A stretch of DNA of 64,000 nucleotides. It comes from Nannochloris sp. 'desiccata' (lineage: Eukaryota; Chlorophyta; Trebouxiophyceae; Chlorellales; Chlorellaceae). Positions 8,584 to 18,824 of this stretch are shown one piece after another. The DNA lies in contig JAGTXX020000012.1 of assembly GCA_019044685.2 (NCBI GenBank), forward strand, positions 1,550,001 to 1,614,000. The letters run 5' to 3'. The notes beneath the pieces were generated by a model, which was not told the origin of the DNA, made no database searches, and saw only the letters and a list, made by a program, of their open reading frames with translations. The first letter of the stretch is position 1. The number at the start of each line of letters is the position of its first letter. Both the position numbers and the translations under genes were made by a program.

Positions 8584-10845
8584 CTATCTATTTTCCCATC
8601 TGTTACTAAATTTCTCTCTATTTCTTTCATTCTCAGCTGCAGTCGAATCAGCCAACGCTGCTGCACGAGCGCTCGTACTCAATAACTTCTTTCCCAACCT
8701 CTCCTTTGGTGTAGCACCGCCACCTGTTTTACGCCTCTTGCTTCCTCTCTGCTGCGTCTGTTCACCACCACCACTACCACTTCCAATTTCCAATGCGTGG
8801 GCTAGTGCTTCATCTCCACCCGTGGCTGCTGCAGCGATCACAGCCTCGTTATACGCTCTTTCTGCTGCTCTTTGCGCTCTACGACCTTCAGTTGAGGTAG
8901 AAGGAATAAAAGCACCATGTAATAAACTACTTCCCAGAGTATCATTGGTTCTATTAGTTGTAATAGTAGTTTTGTTAATCGCAGTGTTGGCAGCACTCGT
9001 ATTTCTTGAAGGTGCTCTGCCTGGTGGAACACCACTACTTTGCCCCTGCTGCTTTCTCTTCTTCTCTTCCTCTCCCTTTTCTCCTCTGCTACTGTTGAAT
9101 TCTCTACCACCACCAGCCCCACCACTATTATTACTCTGAACTCCTACTACAGGAGCATATAAAAACATCTCTTCCAGTCTTTCACTAGGCAACTCGGTAT
9201 GAACATCAACAGGACCCCAATGATTGGCTACTTCTAATCCGTCTGAATTGATAAACTGAGGTGGAGGTACACTACCACCAGATCCATTAGTACTACTATC
9301 CCAAACACGAATAAAAGGACCAGCTGGGAGTATTGGAGCACGTGATGCGAGTGATTGACGGACAGATTCAGGTAAGAGAGATTTGTTTTCCAAAGAAGAA
9401 GAAGAAATATTAACAGGAGGTCTATTTCTAGCAGTAGAAGAAGGTTCTTGCTGGTGTCTGTATTTTCGCATTTGTTGCAACCCCGGTGCAACAGTGAATT
9501 TAGGATTATCACTTCTCCTTGGCGCTAAAAATGGCTTTTGTGGTGCAGCAGGGTCCCTAATATATTTGTAAGGATTCACTATTTCAGGCTCATTGGTGCA
9601 ATCTTCTTCCTTCTCCCTATTCCTCTGTTGCTTTTGCCTCTCCTGATTTCTTTTTTTCTCTCTCATTTTTGCTTCTTCACGTCGTCTAGTTTGGGCTTGC
9701 GCCAACGCGGCCAAGTCCAAATGGGCTCCTTCAAACCTTTCCTTTGCAGCAGTAAGCTCAGCTTTAATCGAGGTAGCAGCACGGAGGAGTCTTTCACGTT
9801 GTGTATGCTGTGCTTCTCCTGGTACCCCTGCTTCTGCACGGATTATAATACGTAGAGCTTCTTGAACACCAGGCAGAGCTTGATTGCATATTAGTTTATA
9901 GAGACCATCAAGCGTCTCTATTATAGACTCTAAAGCAGCATCGATCTCATCTCTATTCTCTACGGATTTGTTATTATCATTATTTCTAGGGTTTATTTGT
10001 ACAGTATCTAGGTTGCTGTCGTCGTCTGCTATGGCTGCATACGCAGCAAGACCCTCTGCTGCTTCAGGTATGGTAGCACAGCCATTGCTGGCATTTTCTT
10101 CTTCAACGACATCTTCCCACTGCTCTCCGTCTTCTTCTTTCTCTTCCTCATTTTTACCACTCACTATAACTGAATTATATCCATTATTACTGCGAGGATC
10201 GGGAGCTTCTTTATCTAAAAGCGCAAAGGCTTCGGAATATTGATTTAATAAGCTCCGACACTCGACCGCCTGTCCCTGCCATTCCTCCAACAATCTTTGG
10301 TACCGCTGTTGCGCAATTTGCTGTGCTCGAGCTTCCCGTTCACGCTGTGCCTCTGCTTCAGCTTCTCGACGAACGTCTAGTTGAGGGAATTCAAAACGCA
10401 GAGTGTCGCGAATGTACGAATAGCCTAGAGCTACTTGTGGGTAACGGGTGCCATAATCACTATGCCACCTTTCTATCAATTCAAGCGCTCTCTGCCGTAG
10501 CTGGCCAGCTATATCTGTAGGCGCAGGTAATGGTTCATTTATTTTAAATCCAAGGACGAGACCAAGGAATTGAGGAAATTTCTCAGCTAGTAATGACCGG
10601 AATAGCGACGAGCGGTGGAACAGCTCTGCTGAGATATCTAACGCCAGTAAACGAACTTGGCTATGGGGCTTCTTAAAACGGGTATAGAGTAGATCGTAGA
10701 CCGTGCGTATCGCAGCGCCTGAGTTTTTACACGTGCTTTTGATCCGATTGAGTAAATCGGGATCAACTGAATCTTGTCGCTGAGAGGTTGCAAGGTCCAC
10801 TAAGTCAGCCAGCGCACGCTCTGCGTCGTAGTCGTGAAGTTCCAT
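8584..10845 (-). CDS. UVSSA-like transcription-coupled repair factor
   Basis: Intronless, 753 aa. Residues 1-150 form an all-helical ENTH/VHS-like domain (KPHSQVRLLALDISAELFHRS). A charged coiled segment follows at about 155-215. The C-terminal half holds a DUF2043-type block (about 470-560) with VANHWGPVDVHTELP, then a basic tail ending in TPKERLGKKLLS and FSNRW. This combination is that of UVSSA, which recruits TFIIH to stalled RNA polymerase II during transcription-coupled repair, acting in the nucleus. The human protein has a CPFHG-type zinc finger; only isolated Cys residues are present here, so that element appears absent. A long acidic and Ser-rich linker lies at about 230-300. It shares a 374-bp divergent promoter region with the next gene. 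Confidence 0.75.
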   Translation of the reverse strand: MELHDYDAERALADLVDLATSQRQDSVDPDLLNRIKSTCKNSGAAIRTVYDLLYTRFKKPHSQVRLLALDISAELFHRSSLFRSLLAEKFPQFLGLVLGFKINEPLPAPTDIAGQLRQRALELIERWHSDYGTRYPQVALGYSYIRDTLRFEFPQLDVRREAEAEAQREREARAQQIAQQRYQRLLEEWQGQAVECRSLLNQYSEAFALLDKEAPDPRSNNGYNSVIVSGKNEEEKEEDGEQWEDVVEEENASNGCATIPEAAEGLAAYAAIADDDSNLDTVQINPRNNDNNKSVENRDEIDAALESIIETLDGLYKLICNQALPGVQEALRIIIRAEAGVPGEAQHTQRERLLRAATSIKAELTAAKERFEGAHLDLAALAQAQTRRREEAKMREKKRNQERQKQQRNREKEEDCTNEPEIVNPYKYIRDPAAPQKPFLAPRRSDNPKFTVAPGLQQMRKYRHQQEPSSTARNRPPVNISSSSLENKSLLPESVRQSLASRAPILPAGPFIRVWDSSTNGSGGSVPPPQFINSDGLEVANHWGPVDVHTELPSERLEEMFLYAPVVGVQSNNSGGAGGGREFNSSRGEKGEEEKKRKQQGQSSGVPPGRAPSRNTSAANTAINKTTITTNRTNDTLGSSLLHGAFIPSTSTEGRRAQRAAERAYNEAVIAAAATGGDEALAHALEIGSGSGGGEQTQQRGSKRRKTGGGATPKERLGKKLLSTSARAAALADSTAAENERNREKFSNRWENR

Positions 10846-11219
10846 AACAATGTTAATAGCAGAAGGGTGTGTGGAGCTCAGCTTTTAAGTGCCATTTGTT
10901 GAGCGCCAAGTTTTGCTGCCCAAAGAATTCAGAATTCTTAGTAGCATCTTTCAAAACAGGTCTGTTCCAGCTCTGCTTGGTCGTCAATTATATTGATATA
11001 AATATTCCACATCGCGAGAAACGCCCCTGCGTGATCAAGAAGGCACACATACCGCTAAACAACGAGTTGATTTTAGTGATCAGCTTCGAGTATTTTTAGT
11101 CAAGAACATCTATAGTTCTAGGTTATACATATTGTTCTAGATACCCATTTGCGTAAAATATTATGAGCAGTGTCTTAAAGCCGTTAAAAACGCGTTAAGA
11201 GCATTTAAGTTTAGATATC
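10846..11219. promoter_or_regulatory. Divergent intergenic region
   Basis: AT-rich spacer between two divergent starts (minus at 10845, plus at 11220). No distinct motif or ORF seen. Confidence 0.4.
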
Positions 11220-12068
11220 ATGTCATCGCTTGAAAGTGGCCACCCTGGAGCCCATGAAAGCGCTGCTGAAGCACTAATGGTCGCTTCCAAAACGTTGTTG
11301 ACATTGCCAGCTACGCCTGAGCAAGCTAAATCTAGGACACATGATGGAGCTGACTACACCCTTGGTGACGACACCCCAATGACTGCCTCAACTATGAGGA
11401 CCACCACCCCTGCTAAAGTTGATTTAACTACAAGAAATTGGAGTGATAGTGACCCTATTTGTATGCTTGATGTTGAGTACTTGCAGAGTTCCCTTGCAAG
11501 TACCCATAAGGAGGGACCACTGGGGGATGACGCAACCGCCACCACCGCCGCCAGTCATTCAAAAACAGCTGCTCTGGAAGAGATAATTATAAATTTACGT
11601 CAAGAGCTCGCTCGTCAATCAGTTGAACATACACAACGACTTAACGCAGAGCATGCTTGGTGCCAAGCTACTGTACAACAGGCATCAGACGTGGCGTGTC
11701 GTCTAAGAGATGCCAATGTTCAGCTAACGGCAGAAGTGGATCAATTGCGTTTTCGTGTAGGCCAACTAGAAGTAGAAAAAGCAGAACAATCTGCAGCTAT
11801 GAAAAGTGCAATGTATGATGACGAACAACAGGGAAATGAGCAGTTGATTGCAGCCTTGCAAGTAGAAATTGGTGATTTACAGCGGCAGTTGCATAAAGCA
11901 CACAGAGCCCGTGTTGCTGCAGCTGAAACAGAAGAAGCGGCATCGCAGCGGGCTGAAATGCTGCACCAGCAAGTAGAGCAGATGGTGAACGTGTTGGAGA
12001 CTGAGAGATTGGAAAAGGAGAGATTAGTGGAGGCCTTGAAAGCAGCAAGTGTCCTTCCGTCTGCGTGA
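11220..12068 (+). CDS. Coiled-coil protein of unknown function
   Basis: Intronless, 282 aa, ATG at 11220. The first 110 residues are polar, Thr/Ala-rich and probably disordered. Residues about 115-275 are a nearly continuous coiled coil (ALEEIIINLRQELARQ, LTAEVDQLRFRVGQLEVEK, ETERLEKERLVEALK). No catalytic or membrane motif is seen. A structural, cytoskeletal or tethering role is possible but not shown. The family is not recognised. It lies on the plus strand directly upstream of the repeat-bearing spacer and the PWWP gene. Confidence 0.75.
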   Translation: MSSLESGHPGAHESAAEALMVASKTLLTLPATPEQAKSRTHDGADYTLGDDTPMTASTMRTTTPAKVDLTTRNWSDSDPICMLDVEYLQSSLASTHKEGPLGDDATATTAASHSKTAALEEIIINLRQELARQSVEHTQRLNAEHAWCQATVQQASDVACRLRDANVQLTAEVDQLRFRVGQLEVEKAEQSAAMKSAMYDDEQQGNEQLIAALQVEIGDLQRQLHKAHRARVAAAETEEAASQRAEMLHQQVEQMVNVLETERLEKERLVEALKAASVLPSA

Positions 12069-12791
12069 GAATATATTAAAATAAAAACCTGCGTGAAAAT
12101 TACAAAAGCTTTACTTTTTTTCAATATGAATGCGGACTTCGTAACTTTCTTTCTAGTTTATCGTGATCCATTGCGTCTTTTACGATTACTTACTGAACGT
12201 GAATCTGTTTACCCTTATCACTTTGTAAAAAATGTGTTTGTCAAAAGACGCCATTGCTCTATCTTTCCGCAGCATATTTTTCCACTCCCTCGTAGCAAAT
12301 TTTCCACTCCCGCCTGCGGGGCTACATATTTTCTATGTAGGGTATTAGGGTATATTTTGTAGGGTATTAGGGCATATTTTGTATGTAGGGTATGTAGGGT
12401 GTGTAGGTATGTAGGGTGTGTAGGTATGTAGGGTATTAGGGTATGTAGGGTATTTCATAATTTGGCTTCCGGGAGTGGAAAAAAAAAAAAAAGGTCTAGG
12501 AGGGAGTGGAAATGTAGGGTATATCTTTCCACCAGGTTGCTAAAATTTTGCCTCATATTTACCACCTATCGAGAATTGAATATTCTCTTTACTGTAGACG
12601 TGATTTCAATATATCAGGGAATTGTGGGTCAGCAGTTGCACTTTCCGCTGATTTAATTTAATTCATTCTGCGATCAATAGTTTAAAAATTGCCGAGAAAA
12701 TTGCGTTTTTCTTTACAGCGCAACCATCCATCATACCACAATTGAAATCAAATACCCCAATAGACCAACAAGTAACTCGGGTAAAGCCTAG
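12069..12791. other. Repeat-bearing intergenic region before PWWP gene
   Basis: No gene seen. It holds an array of TAGGG-type units (12335-12453), flanked on both sides by copies of TTTTCCACTCCC or its reverse complement, plus a run of 14 A at 12479-12492. Confidence 0.6.
12277..12512. repeat. TAGGG-type array flanked by double inverted repeats
   Basis: Left arms TTTTCCACTCCC occur at 12278-12289 and 12300-12311. Right arms GGGAGTGGAA occur at 12471-12480 and 12503-12512. Between them, units such as TATGTAGGG and TATTAGGG repeat about a dozen times (12335-12453). The units resemble a degenerate plant-type telomere motif (TTTAGGG) but are irregular in length. Confidence 0.8.
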
Positions 12792-14564
12792 ATGGACCCT
12801 ACCCAACAACCTATTCTCCCTCCACCAGTAGGTGCTGCTACTGGTATCTCTGAACCCAGCCCTGCAGATGCCGGTGTATTGCAACCACCACCCCAACCCA
12901 TGAATCATTTACTTAGTATAGGCCTCACAATGCCGTCTACTGTGAATACTATTCCCCCTCCTCCTGGAGCAGGCATTGTTCTTCCTCAAGCTGGCGCTGC
13001 CCCGCCCTTTCCTCCAATGTCGACTGCAGCAATGAACCAAATACACCCCATGATGCAGTTCCCAGTCATCACCGATCCTATAATATTAGGTCAACTGACT
13101 GGCTTCCCAGGTGAATTGCTCGCTAATAGCCCATCTATGATGGCAGGTGCACAACAGTTTCTCGCTCAAAAAATGATGATGCAACAATCAAATATGTTGT
13201 ACAACCAAGCAGGTGTGGCACCTGTACAGGCACTCATTACTCCACAACAAATGCAGTTTATGCATCAACAAAGACTACAAGCACAGCTTGCTGTGAATCA
13301 AGCCAATGCAGCTAAATCTACCATCTCGAATAGCAACAAAGGAAAAGGAAAGGCCAACCCTAAAAAAGCTGCCAGTAGAAAAACTGGTGGTGCTGGTGGT
13401 GATGGCACTGCTCCTGATACAACCAACAACGATGCTAATACTACTACTAATACTAACACTACTCAGACCTCTGCTCTCCCAGGTGTTTTACCTGCAACGA
13501 AGGAAGATCCAGGTGGCAAAGTCCTTTGGGCTAAACTTGCAAACGCACCCTGGTGGCCAGCTAAAACAATGGATCATTCAAAAGATCGCTCTTTTCCACC
13601 TGATGCAGACCCACCACGCCCCACCTCTATTCCAATTCGATTTTTTGGGACGCACGAGTTTGCGTGGGTAGGGAGCAAACGTGCTCTAGTTGACTGGGAT
13701 AAAGGTGTGGCTCAGGGGTATATTACAACTAAAGAAACCGACCTCGAAACGTTTGTACTTGGAGTTCAAGAAGCAGAGACGTATTTAAAAGACAAAGTGC
13801 TCCCTGATGTGTTTTATATTATTCCACATGTTGTTCAGCAACCTGGCAGTGGTCATGGTGGCGGTAATAGAAAAGGAAGAGGCAAACGTGGTGCATCTGC
13901 AGGTGGTGGTGGTGGTGGTGGTCTTGCATCAAAAAAGTTTGCTGCTGCTGGTGTAATGAATGGTGGAGAGTACCCAACAGCAGCTATGGGAGTGAGCCAA
14001 GCGGGAATTTCTACATCTGATATAATTACAGCAGCAATGGCACCTACCTTTGGGCTCCCTGGAGGCCCTATGTATACACATACTGGCGCTGGCGGTGGTG
14101 GTGGTGCTGGAAGGACACGACTGTCTCGGCATGCACCAGAATTGACAGTAGAAGAACGAGCACAAGTTGTGTTTACTCGCAAAAAACAGCGTCTCTATGA
14201 ATTAGGGTTACTGCCTCCACCAGATAGTCCTTTTATTAATGGTGTGGTAGCTGAAAATCATATTTTACTTGAAAAATTACAAGAATGGGAAACGAGTGCA
14301 CCTGAAGTGATGCAAAAAGCGAGAGAACAAGCGGCAGAGAAAGCTTCAAAACCACCTAGAGCTTCTGTTTTCAGGCCACCAGTGGTGCCGGTAGTGGCAG
14401 TTGTACAACAACAGGAGCAGCAGCAACATCAACACCAGATTCCAGGAGGCGACCCTGCGGCGACTGCTGCTGCCATTGCGGCCATGCAGAATCAGAATGC
14501 AGCGTATATGATGGGAATGATGAATATGAATCAGCATGGCTTATCGCTTGCTTCGTTTGTATAG
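12792..14564 (+). CDS. PWWP-domain chromatin protein
   Basis: Intronless, 590 aa, ATG at 12792. The N-terminal 200 residues are Pro, Met and Gln rich with Asn/Thr repeats. A PWWP domain lies at about 240-345, beginning GGKVLWAKLANAPWWPAKT and including IPIRFFGTHEFAWV. PWWP domains bind methylated histone H3 and DNA, so a nuclear chromatin-reader role is expected. After a Gly-rich linker (poly-Gly near 13900 and 14090) comes a predicted helical segment (ELTVEERAQVVFTRKKQRL) and a Gln/His-rich tail. No enzymatic domain is seen. The specific orthologue is uncertain. Confidence 0.85.
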   Translation: MDPTQQPILPPPVGAATGISEPSPADAGVLQPPPQPMNHLLSIGLTMPSTVNTIPPPPGAGIVLPQAGAAPPFPPMSTAAMNQIHPMMQFPVITDPIILGQLTGFPGELLANSPSMMAGAQQFLAQKMMMQQSNMLYNQAGVAPVQALITPQQMQFMHQQRLQAQLAVNQANAAKSTISNSNKGKGKANPKKAASRKTGGAGGDGTAPDTTNNDANTTTNTNTTQTSALPGVLPATKEDPGGKVLWAKLANAPWWPAKTMDHSKDRSFPPDADPPRPTSIPIRFFGTHEFAWVGSKRALVDWDKGVAQGYITTKETDLETFVLGVQEAETYLKDKVLPDVFYIIPHVVQQPGSGHGGGNRKGRGKRGASAGGGGGGGLASKKFAAAGVMNGGEYPTAAMGVSQAGISTSDIITAAMAPTFGLPGGPMYTHTGAGGGGGAGRTRLSRHAPELTVEERAQVVFTRKKQRLYELGLLPPPDSPFINGVVAENHILLEKLQEWETSAPEVMQKAREQAAEKASKPPRASVFRPPVVPVVAVVQQQEQQQHQHQIPGGDPAATAAAIAAMQNQNAAYMMGMMNMNQHGLSLASFV

Positions 14565-14658
14565 AAATTTAAGTAAATTTAATATATATATGGCGTCTGT
14601 CAAATTAACTTCCTTTTTAAAAGAGAGAAATTCAATTAAAATACAGATTTAATGTATC

Positions 14659-15599
14659 TCAAAACAGTCCGGGTAATCTACTTCCATGATGATGTACAAT
14701 CTTCCACTTCCCCCCTTGCTTTTCAAACACATTCGTCGCTACTACTTTCCCTTTGCTATCCCCAGCATCAAGCACCTCCACACACGTCACAAACCCTTCA
14801 CTCTCTGTAGCAAATATTCTCACATCGTGTGTACTAATACTCATTCTCCCAGTGCCTAAAACTAATTTCCAGCTTTTTAATACTGATGTGCGCCCTGCTA
14901 TACACCCAGAACCGGGGTGGACGCATTGAATGTGCTCACCTGTGCCCCAAATGTCAGACATGGCTTTGAGGTTACCTGTTTGGAAGGCCTGGTAAAAGGC
15001 ATCGTTGGCTTCTTCTATTGCATATCTATTATCAAAACGACGTCGTCTGTAGAATTGAATGGTATAAAATGAGGATATGGGTTTAGTGTATCTATTAAAT
15101 TTGAAGGCTACTTTCTTCAATAGTGAAAAATAGAGCGAAAATATAGAAATTAGGAGTGAGCATTTTTGCCCTTCTTACTCTATTTCATCCCGTAGCTGAG
15201 CTGCTACTGTATAGTCTTCGTTGTCTATAGCATCCTGAAGTTGTTTTTGGAGTTCTGAGATAGGGGTATTGCGGTCTGTAAGTGCTTCAGGGTCGACGGT
15301 GCCGTGGCAGAGGTGTGAGGTTCTTGTTTCTAGTAATAAAGAAGAATTTAAGGGATGGCCGGAACGGTGGGAAAACAACGGCATGGCGGCATGTCTGCAA
15401 AAAATATGGAAAGGTTAATAATTAAATCTAGTGTACGCAATTTCCGTTTTTGGATAATTTCTATAATTTGTCTATCACTGTAAAAAAGAAAAGAACCACA
15501 TTTCACTTACTTGTGTAAATGTTTAACTGATCGAGATGGACATTGTTGTCCTCTATCCACAACCAGCTTGCTGCTCCATGCACTGAAGGAACTCTGCAT
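14659..15599 (-). CDS. UVR-motif plus NTF2/SnoaL-like protein, probably plastid
   Basis: Three exons: 15599-15511, 15394-15179 and 15046-14659; GT-AG introns of 116 and 132 bp; 230 aa. The first about 45 residues are Ser/Arg-rich with no acidic cluster, like a transit peptide. A UVR motif (PISELQKQLQDAIDNEDY, about 73-101) runs across the second junction into an NTF2/SnoaL-like fold (about 105-230: NDAFYQAFQTGNLKAM, HPGSGCIAGR, ending WKIVHHHGSRLPGLF). UVR motifs mediate protein contacts in UvrB, ClpC and plastid proteins; NTF2-like folds bind small ligands or dimerise. The function is not known. Reading either ORF alone would split this gene in two. Confidence 0.85.
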
Positions 15600-15775
15600 C
15601 TTATTGTTTAAATGTAGTATTTATTAGATATAATTCATTAAATTACAGATACAATTTCACGGCAAGTAATATTTTTACCTCTGGTGGGACGCAAGTTCCA
15701 AATTAGTTTATAAATATTGTATTCAAGAAGTCAAAGAAGCTAGCCATTTGATAAAAAAATATCGAGGAACAATAC

Positions 15776-18454
15776 TCAGGCGGTAGGCAACGTCATATCG
15801 TGCTCCTTGAGCCACTCCGCCAATGATAACGGCATGTTTGCTTTCCCGCCGCTTTCTGCCGAAGCCTCTTCTACTGCTGCTTCAATCTGCTCTTTTGTAA
15901 AACCAGAAAGCATCGGCAATTGCTTAATTTGCAATTCTATAGGATCTGAAGCTATAGGTGTTAATCTCACCATCACTTGCCCCTGTTGTGGTGATCCTTG
16001 CGCAACAACTAGTACATCAGCTTGAGGTGATCGAGAACACGCTGTGCGCTGTGCCAATTCCACGCACGCGCCTACAACCCGTTGCTGCCCTTCAGTGACA
16101 GTGCCTCTACGCAACCACACATAGACAATGTTCCCTGCATCCAGTACTGCAGCAGTGCTTAAGAGCAACGCCAAATCAACAGCAGGAACCTGTTGCAACT
16201 CCAAAGCAGGCCCGGCAAGACCATAATCAATGCCAGGTCGAGCAGAAGGTAATAATACATGTAATGCAGGTCTACACACCCTTTCTGCAATCTCGTATGG
16301 AGCAGCTGCAAGTAATCCCATCACCATTTCTCTTGAATCTCCATCGCCTAAATAACTTCTATGCAACACTGCTTGATGCAAAAAAAACGCAACTTGCGCC
16401 AGTGGAAGTGAGCCAGCAGGCAAAGCATGCCTCGAAGGACCGCTAAACCACCCTCTACTAGATTCATCTGGAATTCCAAACAACTCTGCGATTTCTTTTA
16501 TAGCAGCAGCAAGCCCACGTCTCATTATTTCACTATGCATTCTATTATGTGCTGCGTCACCATCGAGGGCCTCTGTGACAGCTTGTTTAGCAAAAAGAAC
16601 TGAAGTAGTAGCCCAATCGACAGCTGAAGAGTCGTCTCTACCACCTTGTTGGACTGTTAAAGGCGCAATAACACGTTTTGTAATAATTCGCGTCGTTTTC
16701 GTTGATTTTGCTGCTCTCTTTATCTCTATTCCCTCTTCGTCACCACCACCACCACCGCCACCACCACTTCTAGTGTGGTTGTTCCATGAGACTGCAACTT
16801 GTATATACAAATGCCTTTGTGCAGCAGCAGCAGGTGTCGTTTCTAATAATATGGATACAGAATGATGTGTATCTGGTGGATTCGATAGAAAACTCCACGT
16901 ATTTCTATTCGAAGTAAAACGACGAGGCACAGGAGCAGTCCACCCCTGAGCTACAATTTTACCCGCTGCTGTCAACGGTGCTACAGGACCTAGGGCTGTG
17001 ACGACTTTTAAACCCAAGCTACATCGTATTTCTATTGTGCATGAAGTTCCAATGCTTCTGATTAAAGTTTCTTGTAAATTTGCAGCCATTGAAGAGCCAA
17101 TTGCAGCGTGCGGGAGGACCAGCCCACCAGTGTTCCCAGCAAGCATGCCGAAACCACCACTCGAACCACCAGCAGCTTCTGATAATGCCAACACATCAAC
17201 TACAATGCCATTGTCGACTGCCTGCTGTGCTATCGTATTGATGTAATCTTCTGCAGCTTCCTTACGAGCTTCAGAATCGTCTCTGTTGAAGTTGAGAGAA
17301 GAAGAGAGGCCTCGTGGGGCTGCAGATACGATAATCAACTGTGCAGCGATATGCATCAGACTCTCACTATCTGAAATATCACTACCGTTGCCTCTATTCA
17401 TTCCTTGACTCTCTGGGACAGCGGATCCTCCTCCTCCTTCTCCGACACTACTCTCTGTATTGCCAAGTTTATTTTGAACTAGCAATGTTGTTGCATCGAC
17501 AAGAGCATGCATTCTATGTAATCCAAGCTTCTGATGTGAAGAATGTTGGTGTTGGTATTGGTTTTGATGTCGAAGAGAATCTACAGCACATCGCAATTGC
17601 TCTCTACACTGACCCAACGGCGCTACATGAAGAAATTTTGCGCATAAACATTGTGCAGTAGTAGCACTATGGGCATTTGTAGAAGAAAAGTCCACGTGTT
17701 CCTTTACACGTTTTATTCCGTTTAAAGATGTCAAATAAGGAACGAGGACGTCGAAATGAGCCGCTGCAGCTGTTCCTGCTGTCGAAGAAGAAAACCGACA
17801 GACTGATGCAACTGAGCCAAACGCTATTAAAGCGAGTTGTGTATTGGCAGGAGTACTATCTAGAGCTTGGCTAATAGCTGCTTTAATTCTATCTAAATGA
17901 TCTGGAGGAGATGCAAGGTCCACAGCTATGATACGAATCAATTGGTTCTGGTGCTGCGCTTGCTCAGGACTGTAACTGCCATTGCCATTACTGTTATTGT
18001 TCCCGTAGTCCCCTTCTCTTTGTGTCTCTAGATTTTCTATAAAATCTATAGCTTCACCCATTTCAGCGATTAGTTCGTTAGGCGGGTTTGAATTACCACA
18101 AAATGGACATATCCATTCATTGGTAGCAGGGTTTATTTTAGCTAGGCTACATGCAAAAGCTTCACAGTGTAGGCAGGCGGGAGGGGCGCCCTCGTTAGAA
18201 GGAAGTTTGCTGCCAGGTGGAGGCTCTGGACTTAGTATTGCACCGAATGGAATAATGGCAGCACGTCCTGAGTTTAGGGGAGCAGCCTGTAAGGAGACTC
18301 GACAACGAGAAAGATGTATTAGAAGTACTATCCGAAGCATAGTGTGATCGACAATTTATTCAGAATTAAGTTGATACTGCACGTTTTGTGTTAAGATCCT
18401 TACCTCTGCTGTTATGCAGAGCAAATGCGCTAATCTATTATCTGTACGTGACAT
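15776..18454 (-). CDS. Atypical Sec23-family COPII coat protein
   Basis: Two exons: 18454-18404 (17 codons, MSRTDNRLAHLLCITAE) and 18286-15776, separated by a 117-bp GT-AG intron with donor GAG/GTAAGG; 853 aa. The long ORF starts inside that intron, so its first 18 codons are not coding. Features in order: beta-barrel start IIPFGAIL, zinc finger Cys55, Cys58, Cys77 and Cys80, a trunk-like region with the DLASPPDHLD segment, helical part HALPAGSLPLAQVAFFLHQAV, gelsolin-like IVYVWLRRG, and C-terminal SLAEWLKEHD. Sec23 is the Sar1 GTPase-activating subunit of the inner COPII coat at ER exit sites. The divergent sequence and Gly/Ser-rich insertions fit the plant Sec23-like branch rather than canonical Sec23A. 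Confidence 0.78.
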
Positions 18455-18824
18455 CGTTCTGATCACCCTGGCTGTTTCAGGCTTTGGTTTCTTTGGAAAA
18501 GTGGAATCCAATCTTTAAAAGATTGTTTCAGAAAAGTAAGCAGATCATCTTGGCGCTCCTTCCTTAAATTCTGAAATATATTGTGTTAAACAATAACAAA
18601 AAGAAAATCCAAGTCCAGCTTCTCAGAATCATTGAATGCATCAAAAATATACTGAACATCCTGTCAGTGGGCAAGGTTTGGGCTATTGAGGACTATAAAC
18701 TCCATGGCTTTCGCTTTAATTTTGCGTAAATGTAAATTCACATAAATTGCTGAACCTGTCCCTACATTCCTCAGCTGTTTAAAATCAAATGGAGACTTTG
18801 ATCATATAATTTGAAACTTTCAAC
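18455..18824. promoter_or_regulatory. Divergent intergenic region, Sec23-like / TAF2
   Basis: Bidirectional spacer of 370 bp. It contains a short palindrome, CAATCTTTAAAAGATTG near 18510. Nothing else recognised. Confidence 0.4.

Noticed and set aside
8546..9139. 197-aa hydrophobic plus-strand ORF
   Set aside because: Antisense to the UVSSA-like C-terminus; Leu-rich composition is an artefact of reversed Gly/Ser/Gln codons.
12335..12453. Chromosome end (true telomere)
   Set aside because: Units are irregular, internal, and genes continue for 50 kb on one side and 12 kb on the other; at most an interstitial telomere-like array.
15776..18340. Signal peptide at the start of the Sec23-like ORF
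   Set aside because: The hydrophobic start is intron sequence; a GTAAGG donor after a 17-codon upstream exon and an AG acceptor remove it.
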